From JAJDGF01 sp031549325 (lineage in GTDB: Bacteria > Bacillota > Clostridia > Christensenellales > Aristaeellaceae): a stretch of DNA of 64,000 bases. The notes beneath the pieces are model-generated. The model saw nothing but the letters and a program-made list of their open reading frames with translations. It made no database searches and was not told the DNA's origin. Shown here one piece after another: positions 8,311 through 16,999 of the stretch; the first letter of the stretch is position 1; every line of letters begins with the position of its first letter. Both the position numbers and the translations under genes were made by a program. Location of the stretch: the NCBI GenBank assembly GCA_031549325.1, contig JAVBQA010000016.1, forward strand, positions 1-64,000. Direction: 5' to 3'.

Positions 8311-8351
8311 GTGGGGATTCCCAGGGGCATCATACCCTTTGGAATCCCCAC
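8311..8351 (-). terminator. Intrinsic terminator of the pgk-tpiA-gpmI operon
   Basis: GTGGGGATTCC (8311-8321) pairs perfectly with GGAATCCCCAC (8341-8351), with inner AGGGG/CCCTT pairing. It begins 20 bp past the gpmI stop; on the reverse strand it is followed by TCGTTTTAGG, a weak T-tract. Confidence 0.75.
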
Positions 8352-8371
8352 TTTGCGTTCAGGCGGACCGA

Positions 8372-9907
8372 TTACAGGATCAGGCTCTCCCCGGTCATCT
8401 CCTCGGGCTTCTGAATCCCCATCATCTGGAGCAGCGTGGGCGCGAGGTCGCACAGCTTGCCGCCGGCGCGCAGTTCGCGCTTGGGCTGCGCGGGATCGAT
8501 CAGGATCATCGGCACGGGGAAGGTGGTGTGCGCGGTGAAAGCCTCTCCGGTCTCGGGGTCGATCATCTGGTCGGCGTTGCCGTGGTCGGCGGTCACGATG
8601 GCCTTGCCGCCCATGCTGAGCACCGCGTCGATCACCTTGCCCACGCACTCATCCACCGTCTTGACAGCCAGCTTAGCCGCGTCCATGACGCCAGTGTGGC
8701 CCACCATGTCGCAGTTGGCAAAGTTCAGGATCATCAGGTCGTACAGACCAGACTTCACGCGCCTCACGGCTTCCTCCGTGACCTCGGGCGCGCTCATCTG
8801 TGGCTGCAGATCGTAGGTCGCCACCTTGGGTGAAGGGATCAGCGCGCGATCCTCGCCGGGGTTCGGCGCCTCGACGCCGCCGTTGAAGAAGAACGTCACA
8901 TGCGCATACTTCTCGGTCTCGGCAATGCGCAGCTGTTTTTTGCCCAGAGAAGCCACATACTCGCCCAGCGTATTCGAAAGGGACTGCGGCCTGAAGGCAA
9001 TCTCCAGGTTGGTGAACGTGGCGTCATACTGCGTCATGGACACGAAACTGACCTTTTGGTAGCCGGTGATGCGCGGGAACTCGGCGAAATCCGGTTCGAT
9101 CAGCGCGCGCGTCAGCTCGCGGGTGCGGTCGGGGCGGAAATTGAAGAAAATGACCGAGTCGCCCTCCGTGATGGTGGCGGTCGGGCGGCCGCTCTTCAGG
9201 ATGACCGTGGGCTTCACGAATTCATCGGTCTCGCCCGCGTCATAGCTCTGCTGCATGGCTTCCTCCGCCGAATTGGCGGTCACGCCGGTGCCCATCAGCG
9301 CCTCATAGCCCTTCTGCACGCGATCCCAGCGCTTGTCACGGTCCATGCTGAAGTAGCGCCCGGACACGGTGGCGATCTCGCCGTTGCCGATCTTCTTCAT
9401 CTGGTTTTCGAGCTGGGTGACATAGCCTTTGCCGGAGGATGGGGGCACGTCGCGCCCGTCCATGAAGCAGTGCACGAAGGTGCGGCCGGCCAGCCCCTGC
9501 TTCTTGGCCAGCTCAATCAGCGCGTACACATGCTCCAGATGGCTGTGCACGCCCCCGTCTGAGCACAGGCCCATCAGGTGCAGCTTGCCGCCCGAGGACA
9601 TGGCGCTGCCCATGGCCGACAGGATGGCCGGGTTCTCGAAAAAGTCGCCGTCCGCGATGGACTTGCTGATCCGGGTGAACTCCTGATAGACGATGCGTCC
9701 CGCTCCGATGTTCAGGTGGCCGACCTCGGAGTTGCCCATCTGACCGTCAGGCAGGCCCACGTCCATGCCCGAGGCGCCGATCTGGGTGAAAGCGTATTTG
9801 GATTTGAGCGCGTCGATGTGGGGCGTTCCCTCAAGATAGATGGCGTTGCCCTCGTGCGCCGGGTTCACGCCGAACCCGTCCATGATGATGAGCGCGGTGA
9901 TCGGCAT
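8372..9907 (-). CDS. gpmI: 2,3-bisphosphoglycerate-independent phosphoglycerate mutase
   Basis: A 511-aa Mn-dependent enzyme of the alkaline-phosphatase superfamily that interconverts 3- and 2-phosphoglycerate. Asp10 in MDGFG and the phosphorylated Ser60 in QMGNSEVGHLNIGAG are present, along with the metal sites HCFMDGRDVPP, MVGHTGVMDA and VTADHGNAD. Length equals the family norm. Its ATG overlaps the tpiA stop by one base (TGATG), so translation is probably coupled. A longer in-frame reading upstream lies inside tpiA and is not used. Last gene of the glycolytic operon. Confidence 0.95.
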   Translation of the reverse strand: MPITALIIMDGFGVNPAHEGNAIYLEGTPHIDALKSKYAFTQIGASGMDVGLPDGQMGNSEVGHLNIGAGRIVYQEFTRISKSIADGDFFENPAILSAMGSAMSSGGKLHLMGLCSDGGVHSHLEHVYALIELAKKQGLAGRTFVHCFMDGRDVPPSSGKGYVTQLENQMKKIGNGEIATVSGRYFSMDRDKRWDRVQKGYEALMGTGVTANSAEEAMQQSYDAGETDEFVKPTVILKSGRPTATITEGDSVIFFNFRPDRTRELTRALIEPDFAEFPRITGYQKVSFVSMTQYDATFTNLEIAFRPQSLSNTLGEYVASLGKKQLRIAETEKYAHVTFFFNGGVEAPNPGEDRALIPSPKVATYDLQPQMSAPEVTEEAVRRVKSGLYDLMILNFANCDMVGHTGVMDAAKLAVKTVDECVGKVIDAVLSMGGKAIVTADHGNADQMIDPETGEAFTAHTTFPVPMILIDPAQPKRELRAGGKLCDLAPTLLQMMGIQKPEEMTGESLIL

Positions 9908-10653
9908 CAGTAGTTCACCACCTCGGAGAAGTCCTTCGCCTTCAGCGCTGCGCCGCCGATCAGGCCGCCGTCGATCTCGGGCTGCGCCATCAGGCCCTTC
10001 ACGTTGCTGCCCTTCATGGAGCCGCCGTACTGGATGCGCACCTTGCCTGCGGTGCCCTTGCCGTAGATGGCGGCCACGGCCTTGCGGATCACGCCAATGG
10101 TCTCGTTGGCCTGCTCGTCGGTGGCGGTGAGGCCGGTGCCGATGGCCCAAACCGGCTCATAGGCGATGACGACCTTCGCGACTTCGGCGGCGGTCAGCCC
10201 GTGCAGCGCCATCTGGGTCTGGTAGGTGACGAGGATGTCGGTGTAGCCGGTCTCGCGCTCGTCCTTCAGCTCGCCCACGCACACGATGGGGGTGAGGCCC
10301 GCTTTGACGGCGGCCAGGGTCCGGGCGTTCACGGTCTTGTCGGTCTCGCCAAAATACTGGCGGCGCTCGCTGTGTCCAATGATGACGTAGCTCACGCCTG
10401 CGGCCTTCAGCATGGCGGCGCTGGTCTCGCCGGTGTACGCGCCGCTTTCAGCGAAGTGTACGTTCTGCGCGCCCAGCTTGATGTTCGTGCCCTTGAGCAC
10501 GGCCTTCACGGCGGGAATGCAGATGGCGGGCGGGCACACGACCACGTCGCACTTGGCGTCCTTCACGAGCGGGATCAGTTCCTTCACGAGGGCGGCCGCC
10601 TCTTCGGGCGTCTTGTTCATCTTCCAGTTGCCTGCGATGATGGGTTTGCGCAT
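9907..10653 (-). CDS. tpiA: Triosephosphate isomerase
   Basis: A 248-aa TIM barrel interconverting dihydroxyacetone phosphate and glyceraldehyde 3-phosphate. Catalytic residues are all visible: Lys11 in NWKMN, His in GHSERR, and Glu in AYEPVWAIGTG; the phosphate-binding YGGSMKGSN and GGLIGGAAL loops follow. A strong AGGAGGAG site precedes the ATG. It lies between pgk and gpmI, 109 bp after pgk, with a structured spacer between. Confidence 0.97.
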   Translation of the reverse strand: MRKPIIAGNWKMNKTPEEAAALVKELIPLVKDAKCDVVVCPPAICIPAVKAVLKGTNIKLGAQNVHFAESGAYTGETSAAMLKAAGVSYVIIGHSERRQYFGETDKTVNARTLAAVKAGLTPIVCVGELKDERETGYTDILVTYQTQMALHGLTAAEVAKVVIAYEPVWAIGTGLTATDEQANETIGVIRKAVAAIYGKGTAGKVRIQYGGSMKGSNVKGLMAQPEIDGGLIGGAALKAKDFSEVVNY

Positions 10654-10681
10654 AACTAACTCCTCCTAAATCATTGACAAC

Positions 10682-10754
10682 GCACAATTGGCTTGGGTCT
10701 GGTGACGCCGCGCCGGCGCGGCACGGGCTCACACGCGCTCATGAAAAATTGTGC
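10682..10754. repeat. Nested palindromes in the pgk-tpiA spacer
   Basis: GCACAATT (10682-10689) pairs with AATTGTGC (10747-10754), enclosing the 16-bp palindrome centred on GCGCCGGCGC at 10707-10722. With no T-run on the reverse strand it looks like an intercistronic stem for processing or mRNA stability rather than a terminator. Confidence 0.5.
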
Positions 10755-10762
10755 ATTTTGCA

Positions 10763-11947
10763 TTACTTATCCAGCAGGCACGCCACGCCGGGCAGCACCT
10801 TGCCCTCAAGGAACTCGAGGGACGCGCCGCCGCCGGTGCTGATGTGGCTCATCTTGTCGGCCAGGCCCATCTGGGTGACAGCTGCGGCGCTGTCGCCGCC
10901 GCCGATGATGGTCACGGCGTCGCTGTCGGCCATGGCCTGGGCCACGGCCAGCGTGCCCTTGGCGAAGTTGGGCATCTCAAAGCAGCCCATCGGGCCGTTC
11001 CAGACGACCGTCTTGGCGGACTTGATTTCGTTGGCGAACAGCTCGGCGCTCTTCGGGCCGATGTCCAGCGCCATGTAACCGTCCGGGATGTCGTTGCCCT
11101 CGACCACCTTGATGTTGGCGTCGTTTGAGAAGGCGTCGGCGCACACGTGATCCACGGGCAGCAGGAACTTCACGCCTTTGGCGTTCGCGGCGGCCAGCAT
11201 CTGTTTGGCGGTTTCGAGGTTCTCCTCATCGAGCAGCGAGGTGCCGATGGAGCCGCCCTGGGCCTTGATGAAGGTGTAGGCCATGCCGCCGCCGATCAGC
11301 AGCGTGTCGACCTTCTCGAGCAGGTTGGTGATGACGCCGATCTTGTCCTTGACCTTGGCGCCGCCCAGGATGGCCACGAAGGGACGCTTGGGATTGTTGA
11401 CGGCATTGCCCAGGAAATCCAGCTCCTTGCCGATCAGGAAGCCCGCGACGGCAGGACGGTAGTCGGCGACGCCGGCGGTGGAGGCGTGGGCGCGGTGCAC
11501 GGTGCCAAAAGCGTCGGACACATAGATGTCCGCCATGTCGGCAAGCGCCTTGGCGAAGCCCGGGTCGTTGGCCTCTTCCTCGGCGTGAAAGCGCAGGTTC
11601 TCGAGCAGGACCGCCTTGCCCGCCTGGACTTCAGCGGCCAGCTTCTTCGCATCCTCGCCGATGACGTCCTTGGCCAGGCGAACCTCAAAGCCCAGCTTTT
11701 CGCTGAGGGCCTTGGCCACCGGCACCAGCGAATACTTCGTGTTGAAAGCGCCCTTCGGGCGGCCCAGGTGCGAGCACAGGATCAGCGCGGCGCCCTGATC
11801 CAGCAGGTACTTGATCGTGGGCAGCGCGGCGTCGATGCGCGTGCTGTCAGTGATGTTTCCATTCTCGTCCAGCGGCACGTTGAAGTCGCAACGCACCAGC
11901 AGCTTCTTGCCCTTCACGTCGATGTCTTTTATGGTCTTTTTGTTCAT
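10763..11947 (-). CDS. pgk: Phosphoglycerate kinase
   Basis: A 394-aa two-lobed enzyme making ATP from 1,3-bisphosphoglycerate. It has the N-terminal RCDFNVPLD substrate signature, SHLGRPKG, the HRAHAST basic patch, and the C-terminal nucleotide motifs ILGGAKVKDK, WNGPMGCFE and GGGDSAAA. The ATG at 11947 has GAGGAG about 10 nt upstream; an in-frame GTG at 11965 lies upstream of that site and is rejected. First gene of the operon, expressed from a promoter about 60 bp upstream. gapA and eno are not in the window. Confidence 0.97.
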   Translation of the reverse strand: MNKKTIKDIDVKGKKLLVRCDFNVPLDENGNITDSTRIDAALPTIKYLLDQGAALILCSHLGRPKGAFNTKYSLVPVAKALSEKLGFEVRLAKDVIGEDAKKLAAEVQAGKAVLLENLRFHAEEEANDPGFAKALADMADIYVSDAFGTVHRAHASTAGVADYRPAVAGFLIGKELDFLGNAVNNPKRPFVAILGGAKVKDKIGVITNLLEKVDTLLIGGGMAYTFIKAQGGSIGTSLLDEENLETAKQMLAAANAKGVKFLLPVDHVCADAFSNDANIKVVEGNDIPDGYMALDIGPKSAELFANEIKSAKTVVWNGPMGCFEMPNFAKGTLAVAQAMADSDAVTIIGGGDSAAAVTQMGLADKMSHISTGGGASLEFLEGKVLPGVACLLDK

Positions 11948-12007
11948 GAATGACACGCTCCTCACCTGATTGTGCTTGATAAAAATATAACTACCCTACC
12001 ACCCCAT

Positions 12008-12036
12008 AATATACCTTATCTATGTTAAGCTGTCTA
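12008..12036 (-). promoter_or_regulatory. Promoter of the pgk-tpiA-gpmI operon
   Basis: Reverse strand: TAGACA (12031-12036), 17-bp spacer, TATATT (12008-12013), about 60 bp before the pgk ATG. Confidence 0.65.
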
Positions 12037-12133
12037 GTTTGGGGGCGGGGGAATGAAATTAGATTGCGCGAAAAGCAGTATTTTTAACCTTAGGATGGTA
12101 TGATAAACCGCACACGAGCGAAAGGACACGAAT

Positions 12134-12973
12134 ATGGCGCAGGAACGGGCGATTATTGAACTGAATGAGGCCAGTTTCACCTATCCGGAGCAGACGGTTC
12201 CGGCGGTGGACTCCTTGAGTTTTGGCGTGGCAGAGGGCGAATTCCTCTGTGTGCTGGGGCACAACGGCAGCGGCAAATCCAGCATGGCGAAGCTGCTCAA
12301 CGCGCTGTTTTTGCCGAGCGGCGGGGCGGTGCTGGTGGACGGCATAGACACGAGGGCCGACGGCGCGGAATGGGACGTGCGCGCCCGCTGCGGCATGGTG
12401 TTTCAGAATCCGGACAACCAGCTGGTGGCCACCATCGTCGAGGAGGACGTTGCGTTTGGGCTGGAGAACCTGGGCGTCGATTCCGCCGAGATCCGCAGAC
12501 GGGTGGACGAGGCGCTCGCGATGGTGGGCATGTCTGCGTTCGCGGGCCGCGCGCCCCACATGCTCAGCGGCGGGCAGAAGCAGCGCGTCGCCATCGCGGG
12601 GGTGCTGGCCATGCGCCCGCGCGTGATCGTGTTTGACGAGGCCACCGCCATGCTGGACCCGTCCGGCCGCGAGGACATCCTTGGAATCGTGAAGCGGCTG
12701 AACAAGGACGAGGGCATCACGGTGGTGTGGATCACCCATTTTATGGAGGAGGCCGCCCAGGCCGACCGGGTGCTGGTGATGGATCACGGCAAGCTCGCCA
12801 TGCAGGGAACGCCGGCCTCTGTGTTCTCCCAGGTGGCGCAGGTGAAGGCGCTGGGGCTGGATGTGCCGCCCATGGCGGATCTGAGCAAACGATTGCGAGA
12901 TGCGGGCGTCGCGCTGCCGGACGGCATCCTGACGGTTGAGGAAATGGTGGTGGCACTGTGCGCCTTGAGGTAA
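12134..12973 (+). CDS. ecfA1: ECF transporter ATPase A1
   Basis: A 279-aa ABC ATPase of the energy-coupling factor module. Walker A GHNGSGKSS (residues 42-50), Q-loop FQNPDNQ, signature LSGGQKQRVAIAGVLAMRP, Walker B VIVFDEATAMLD and switch His in WITHFMEEA are intact. The ending with an aromatic/acidic-rich tail after the ATPase core is usual for EcfA. It overlaps ecfA2 by 16 bp and starts a three-gene ECF module; no S-component lies nearby, so this is the shared (group II) type that serves several vitamin or metal S-proteins encoded elsewhere. Confidence 0.93.
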   Translation: MAQERAIIELNEASFTYPEQTVPAVDSLSFGVAEGEFLCVLGHNGSGKSSMAKLLNALFLPSGGAVLVDGIDTRADGAEWDVRARCGMVFQNPDNQLVATIVEEDVAFGLENLGVDSAEIRRRVDEALAMVGMSAFAGRAPHMLSGGQKQRVAIAGVLAMRPRVIVFDEATAMLDPSGREDILGIVKRLNKDEGITVVWITHFMEEAAQADRVLVMDHGKLAMQGTPASVFSQVAQVKALGLDVPPMADLSKRLRDAGVALPDGILTVEEMVVALCALR

Positions 12974-13824
12974 GAGACCTTTCCCATGTCTATATGGAGG
13001 GCAGCCCGCTGACGACCACCGCGATTGAGAATGTGAGTTTTTGCGTGGAGGGCGGCGAGTTCGTGGGGCTGATCGGCCACACGGGAAGCGGCAAGTCCAC
13101 GCTGATCCAGCACCTGAATGGCCTGCTGAAACCCAGCTCGGGCGCGGTGCTGGTGGACGGACAGGATCTGGCGGACAAGAGCACCGACCTGAGGAAACTC
13201 AGGATGCGGGTGGGGCTTGTGTTCCAGTACCCGGAATATCAGCTGTTCGAGGAGACCGTGGCGCTGGACATCGCGTTTGGGCCGAAGAATCTGGGTCTGC
13301 CCCAAAGAGAGATAGACGAGCGCGTGGCCGAGGCCGCCGCGCAGGTTGGGCTGGATGGCGACACGCTGCAAAAGTCGCCGTTTGAGCTCAGCGGCGGACA
13401 GAAGCGCCGCTGCGCCATCGCGGGGGTGCTGGCCATGCGCCCCGAGGCGCTGATTCTGGATGAGCCCACGGCGGGCCTGGATCCGCGCGGCCGCGAGGAG
13501 ATGCTGGCCCTCTTGAAGCAGCTGCATCAGGAGCGGGGCTGCACGATGATCATGGTGTCTCACGCCATGACAGATGTGGCGCGGCTGTGCTCGCGGATTC
13601 TGGTGATGAACAAGGGCAAACTCGCCATGGACGGCACGCCGGACGAGGTGTTTGCCCGGGGGGACGAGCTGGTTTCGATGGGCTTGGGCCTCCCGGACGG
13701 GGCGCGGCTGGCCCGTGCGCTGCGCGAGGCGGGGTTCCCGCTGCCGGGGGGCATCTGGAAGACGGGGGACCTGACCCGGGCGCTTCCGTCCCTGCTGAAG
13801 GGAGGGAGCACCCATGCTGAGTAA
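12958..13824 (+). CDS. ecfA2: ECF transporter ATPase A2
   Basis: A 288-aa partner ATPase. Walker A is GHTGSGKST (residues 40-48), Q-loop FQYPEYQLFE, signature LSGGQKRRCAIAGVLAMRP, Walker B ALILDEPTAGLD, switch His in VSHAMTD. The FQYPEYQLFEETV form is typical of EcfA2, distinguishing it from the partner gene. GTG start at 12958, inside the end of ecfA1; the stop overlaps ecfT by 11 bp. These overlaps imply tight translational coupling of a fixed-stoichiometry complex. Confidence 0.93.
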   Translation: MRLEVRDLSHVYMEGSPLTTTAIENVSFCVEGGEFVGLIGHTGSGKSTLIQHLNGLLKPSSGAVLVDGQDLADKSTDLRKLRMRVGLVFQYPEYQLFEETVALDIAFGPKNLGLPQREIDERVAEAAAQVGLDGDTLQKSPFELSGGQKRRCAIAGVLAMRPEALILDEPTAGLDPRGREEMLALLKQLHQERGCTMIMVSHAMTDVARLCSRILVMNKGKLAMDGTPDEVFARGDELVSMGLGLPDGARLARALREAGFPLPGGIWKTGDLTRALPSLLKGGSTHAE

Positions 13825-14611
13825 CATCACGCTGGGCCAGTATTTCCCGGGCGATTCCCTTTTGCACCGACTGGATCCGAGGACGAAAATCACGCTGACC
13901 ATCGCGCTGATCGTAGCGGTTTTTCTGGCCAAGGGGTTCCTCGGCTACGGGCTGCTGTTCGCGTTCGTCCTCGGCTGCGCGCTGTTGTCGGGCATCCGGC
14001 TGCGGGTGATGCTGAAGGCCGTGAAGCCGATCCTGTTCATCGTGCTGCTGACCTTCGTGCTGAACGTGTTCTTCTCGCCGGGCGGGCGGGTGATCTTTCA
14101 GTGGGCGTTCGTGACCATCACGGACCAGGGGCTGCTGACCGCCGTGTATATGGCGATCCGGCTGGTGCTGCTGGTGTTCGGAACCCAGCTGATGACGCTG
14201 ACCACCTCGCCCATTGAGCTGACCGACGGCCTGGAATCGCTGATGAAGCCACTCAGCAAGATCGGCTTTCCGGCCCATGAGCTGGCAATGATGATGTCGA
14301 TCGCGCTTCGGTTCATCCCCACGCTGCTCGAGGAGGCCGACAAGATCATGAAGGCCCAGATGGCGCGGGGCGCCGACTTTGAATCCGGCAATCTGCTGGC
14401 ACGGGCCAGGGCGATGATTCCGCTGCTGGTGCCGCTGTTTGTCAGCGCGTTCAGGCGGGCGGACGAGCTGGCGCTGGCCATGGAGGCCCGCTGCTATCGC
14501 GGCGGCGCGCACAGGACCCGGCTGAAAGTGCTGAGGTTTGGAAGCGTCGATCTGTTCGCCGCGCTGGCGGTGGCTGTGCTGATGGCGGTTGTGGTGCTGC
14601 TGCCGTTTTGA
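13814..14611 (+). CDS. ecfT: ECF transporter transmembrane protein T
   Basis: A 265-aa integral membrane scaffold that links the two ATPases to the substrate-binding S-component. It starts with the family signature GQYFPGDSLLHRLDPRTKI, has five or so membrane spans, and carries the paired Ala-Arg-Gly coupling motifs AQMARGADF and AMEARCYRGGAHRT that insert into the ATPase grooves. It is preceded by GGAGGGAG within ecfA2. Co-transcribed with the ATPases and probably with truA 125 bp downstream. Confidence 0.92.
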   Translation: MLSNITLGQYFPGDSLLHRLDPRTKITLTIALIVAVFLAKGFLGYGLLFAFVLGCALLSGIRLRVMLKAVKPILFIVLLTFVLNVFFSPGGRVIFQWAFVTITDQGLLTAVYMAIRLVLLVFGTQLMTLTTSPIELTDGLESLMKPLSKIGFPAHELAMMMSIALRFIPTLLEEADKIMKAQMARGADFESGNLLARARAMIPLLVPLFVSAFRRADELALAMEARCYRGGAHRTRLKVLRFGSVDLFAALAVAVLMAVVVLLPF

Positions 14612-14736
14612 GAATTCTTGCGGACGCGTGCGGCGCGCCCCTGCGGCTATAGCAGGTTTCACGCGCGATCGTATGGAGAATCCAGGGCCTTTTTAGGTGC
14701 GCAGCGTGCGCCCGCAAACCGTTCGGGGGTGATTTC

Positions 14737-15471
14737 TTGCGCCGAATCAAGCTGATCCTGGAATACGACGGCACGGCCTATGCTGGTTGGCAGCGGCAGA
14801 TCAACGCGCTCAGCGTCCAGCAGGCGCTGGAGGAGGCGTTGACAAAGCTCACCGCGGAATCCGTCGCCACCACCGGTTCCAGCCGCACCGACGCGGGGGT
14901 GCACGCACTCGCCCAGACGGTGCACTTTGACACCTCATGCGGCATCCCCGGCGACAAGTTCAGCTTCGCGCTGAACACCATGCTGCCGAGTGATATCCGG
15001 GTTCAGCATTCGGAGGACGTCGGCGCCGATTTCCACGCGCGCTTCTGCGCGAAGGGCAAGCTGTACCGATATCTGATCCTTGAGGCGCCCCATGCCAGCG
15101 CATTGCGCCGGAACACCCATGCCCATGTGATCTATCCGCTGAATGTCGAGCGGATGCGGGAGGAAGCCCAAGCACTGCTCGGTACCCACGACTTTGCGGC
15201 GTTCGCGGCGTCCGGTTCCATCGTGAAGGATACCGTGCGCACGATTCATTCCGTCGAGCTCACCCGCAGCGGCGACGAGATTCGGCTGCTGATCTCCGGC
15301 ACCGGCTTTCTGTACAACATGGTGCGCATCATTGCGGGCACGCTGATCTCCGTTGGCTCCGGCAAGCTCGGGCCCGGTGCTTTTGCGCGCGCGATCGACA
15401 CCAAAGACCGTCTCGCCCTTGGCGTCACCGCCCCGGCGCATGGGCTGACGCTGATGGAAGTGTGGTACTGA
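14737..15471 (+). CDS. truA: tRNA pseudouridine(38-40) synthase TruA
   Basis: A 244-aa pseudouridine synthase acting on the anticodon arm of tRNAs. The catalytic aspartate is Asp52 in SSRTDAGVHAL; YDGTAYAGWQ near the N-terminus and FLYNMVRIIAGTL in the second half match the family. TTG start preceded by GGGGGTGA. The ecfA1-ecfA2-ecfT-truA order is common in Firmicutes next to the ribosomal-protein operons, with rplM and rpsI following. Here rplM-rpsI lies 17 kb away, so that conserved string is broken. Confidence 0.94.
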   Translation: MRRIKLILEYDGTAYAGWQRQINALSVQQALEEALTKLTAESVATTGSSRTDAGVHALAQTVHFDTSCGIPGDKFSFALNTMLPSDIRVQHSEDVGADFHARFCAKGKLYRYLILEAPHASALRRNTHAHVIYPLNVERMREEAQALLGTHDFAAFAASGSIVKDTVRTIHSVELTRSGDEIRLLISGTGFLYNMVRIIAGTLISVGSGKLGPGAFARAIDTKDRLALGVTAPAHGLTLMEVWY

Positions 15472-15506
15472 ACCGCCGTGAATGCCAAAGCAAGACGTTC
15501 CACCTG

Positions 15507-15530
15507 AAAGGGGCGAAAGCCCCTTTTTTG
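15507..15530. terminator. Intrinsic terminator between truA and rsgA
   Basis: AAGGGGC, GAAA tetraloop, GCCCCTT, followed by six T (15524-15529) on the plus strand. It lies between convergent genes and can also act on the rsgA transcript, since A-residues precede the stem. Confidence 0.9.
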
Positions 15531-15548
15531 TTTAGTGGTAGGCTGGAT

Positions 15549-16610
15549 TCACCTTTTTGGGCTGGGGTTCTGGCGGAGCTGCTTGGCGATCTGCTTAAAC
15601 TTCTGGGTGCGCTGCTGGGCATACTTCGTGCGATCCATGGCGTAGGCCACCTCGCGCTTCTGGGCCTGGTAGGTGGTCCAGCGCTTTTCGCTCAGCGCAC
15701 CGCTTTCAAGCGCCGAGCGCACCGCGCAGCCGGGTTCGCTCTCATGCCGGCAGTCGGCGAACCGGCATCCGTCGAACAGCGCCTCCACATCGGAGAATGC
15801 CGCCCCGATGCCCTCGTCCGCGTCCCACAGCCCAAGCTCTCGCATGCCGGGCGTGTCGATCACCAGCCCGCCGGAAGGCAGCCTGATCAGCTGACGGTGG
15901 GTGGTGGTGTGTCGGCCGCGCGCGTCGTCCTCGCGGATCTCGTTCACGCGCATCCGTTCTTCGCCCGCCAGCGCGTTCAGCAGAGACGACTTGCCGATGC
16001 CGCTCATGCCCAGGAAAACGGAGGTCTTGCCCGGCGCGACATAGGGGGACAATTGATCTAGCCCCTGTCCGGTGCGGGCGCTGACCGCACTCACAGGCAC
16101 GCCGATGGCGATGTCTTCTACCGCGCGAATCTGCTCGCTCAGCCTGTCTGTCAGATCCGCCTTGGTCAACACGACCAGCGGCATCGCGCCGCTCTCGTAG
16201 GCGGCGGTCAGGTAGCGCTGGATACGGCTCAGGTTGAAGTCCTGGTTCAGCGAGGACATGATGAAAACGTAGTCGAAGTTGGCGGCCACAACCTGCTCGA
16301 AGCTGAGCTTCTGAAAGCGGGACGCGTGGCCAAAGTTGTCAAGCCTGGAGAACTGGGATGTTCTGGGCAGCAGGCGCTCGATGAGGCTGTCGCCGATGGG
16401 ATTGTGCCGAATCAGCGCGTAATCGCCCACGGTGGGCAGGTCGGCACGCTCCATCACGTTTCTCTGGAATGTGCCGGTCAGGACTGTGCTCACCTCGCCA
16501 TGGGCGCAGATGGCCAGGGATTTCTCGCGGTGCACCGCTGTGATGCGGGCGGCCAGCAGCCCGTCAATCTCAGCCGGGCCGTGGTAACCGTAATCTGCAA
16601 GATCGATCAA
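15549..16610 (-). CDS. rsgA: Ribosome small subunit-dependent GTPase A
   Basis: A 353-aa circularly permuted GTPase that helps 30S subunit maturation. An N-terminal OB-like domain precedes motifs in permuted order: G4 LTKADL, then G1 GMSGIGKSSLLNAL, G2 GRHTTTH, G3 DTPGM, then the zinc knuckle Cys-x4-Cys-x-His-x5-Cys in CRFADCRHESEPGC. Start is TTG at 16610 with AGGAGG about 9 nt upstream. The promoter lies about 255 bp upstream, giving a long leader. A charged, lysine-rich C-terminal tail is present. Confidence 0.93.
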   Translation of the reverse strand: MIDLADYGYHGPAEIDGLLAARITAVHREKSLAICAHGEVSTVLTGTFQRNVMERADLPTVGDYALIRHNPIGDSLIERLLPRTSQFSRLDNFGHASRFQKLSFEQVVAANFDYVFIMSSLNQDFNLSRIQRYLTAAYESGAMPLVVLTKADLTDRLSEQIRAVEDIAIGVPVSAVSARTGQGLDQLSPYVAPGKTSVFLGMSGIGKSSLLNALAGEERMRVNEIREDDARGRHTTTHRQLIRLPSGGLVIDTPGMRELGLWDADEGIGAAFSDVEALFDGCRFADCRHESEPGCAVRSALESGALSEKRWTTYQAQKREVAYAMDRTKYAQQRTQKFKQIAKQLRQNPSPKR

Positions 16611-16865
16611 TGGGGTATATCCTCCTTAATAAACATGCGGGTATAGAAATACCGCGGCGCAAGCAGCCTTGTAGTGGCTGCCACGCTCGCGGCGCGGAAT
16701 CACGAAAGGTTTGCTTGTGCGGCGCAAACAAAACCAAGGGCTGCTCATCATCGCCCCTTGATTCCCCTTGCGCCCGCGTATGTGGTTTTAGCTGAAAACC
16801 AACTCGCGGGCCAACATTACACTTCAGCCCCTTTCGATATGCATTTTATCCATTCGGATGTGGGC
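16611..16865 (-). other. Long structured 5' leader of rsgA
   Basis: About 255 nt between the rsgA promoter and its TTG start. Read on the reverse strand it contains hairpins GCAGCC/GGCTGC (about 16667-16681), GGTAT/ATACC (about 16640-16655) and CAAGGGGCG/CCCTTG-like pairing (about 16735-16760). No T-box, riboswitch consensus or tRNA was recognised. A 9-codon reading frame near 16815 is too weak to call. Confidence 0.45.
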
Positions 16866-16894
16866 AGTATAGCGCGAAATCCGCGAAAAGTCAA
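16866..16894 (-). promoter_or_regulatory. Promoter of rsgA
   Basis: Reverse strand: TTGACT (16889-16894), 17-bp spacer, TATACT (16866-16871). Good SigA match. Confidence 0.75.
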
Positions 16895-16957
16895 GTTGTT
16901 ATGAGAGACTAACTGTCTGATAAATCTTTGTGAAAAAACTCTCAAAAGCGCCAATTG

Positions 16958-16966
16958 TGGTACAAT
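16958..16966 (+). promoter_or_regulatory. Extended -10 promoter of the scaffold/GGGtGRT pair
   Basis: TGGTACAAT is an extended -10 element, 33 bp before the ATG at 17000; no good -35 hexamer is present at the expected spacing. GGGGAGGA precedes the ATG. Confidence 0.55.
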
Positions 16967-16999
16967 AGGTAGGTAATACCGGTAAGGGGAGGATAAACC

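Noticed and set aside
12134..14611. Cobalt- or nickel-specific CbiMNQO transporter
   Set aside because: Two different ATPases followed by EcfT and truA is the shared ECF core, and no CbiM/CbiN-like S-component is adjacent.
16805..16840. Nine-codon leader peptide (MLARELVFS) on the reverse strand
   Set aside because: Spacing to the G-rich stretch is long and there is no supporting terminator/antiterminator pair.
16611..16865. T-box or riboswitch in the rsgA leader
   Set aside because: No T-box sequence, specifier stem or known riboswitch core could be found by eye.
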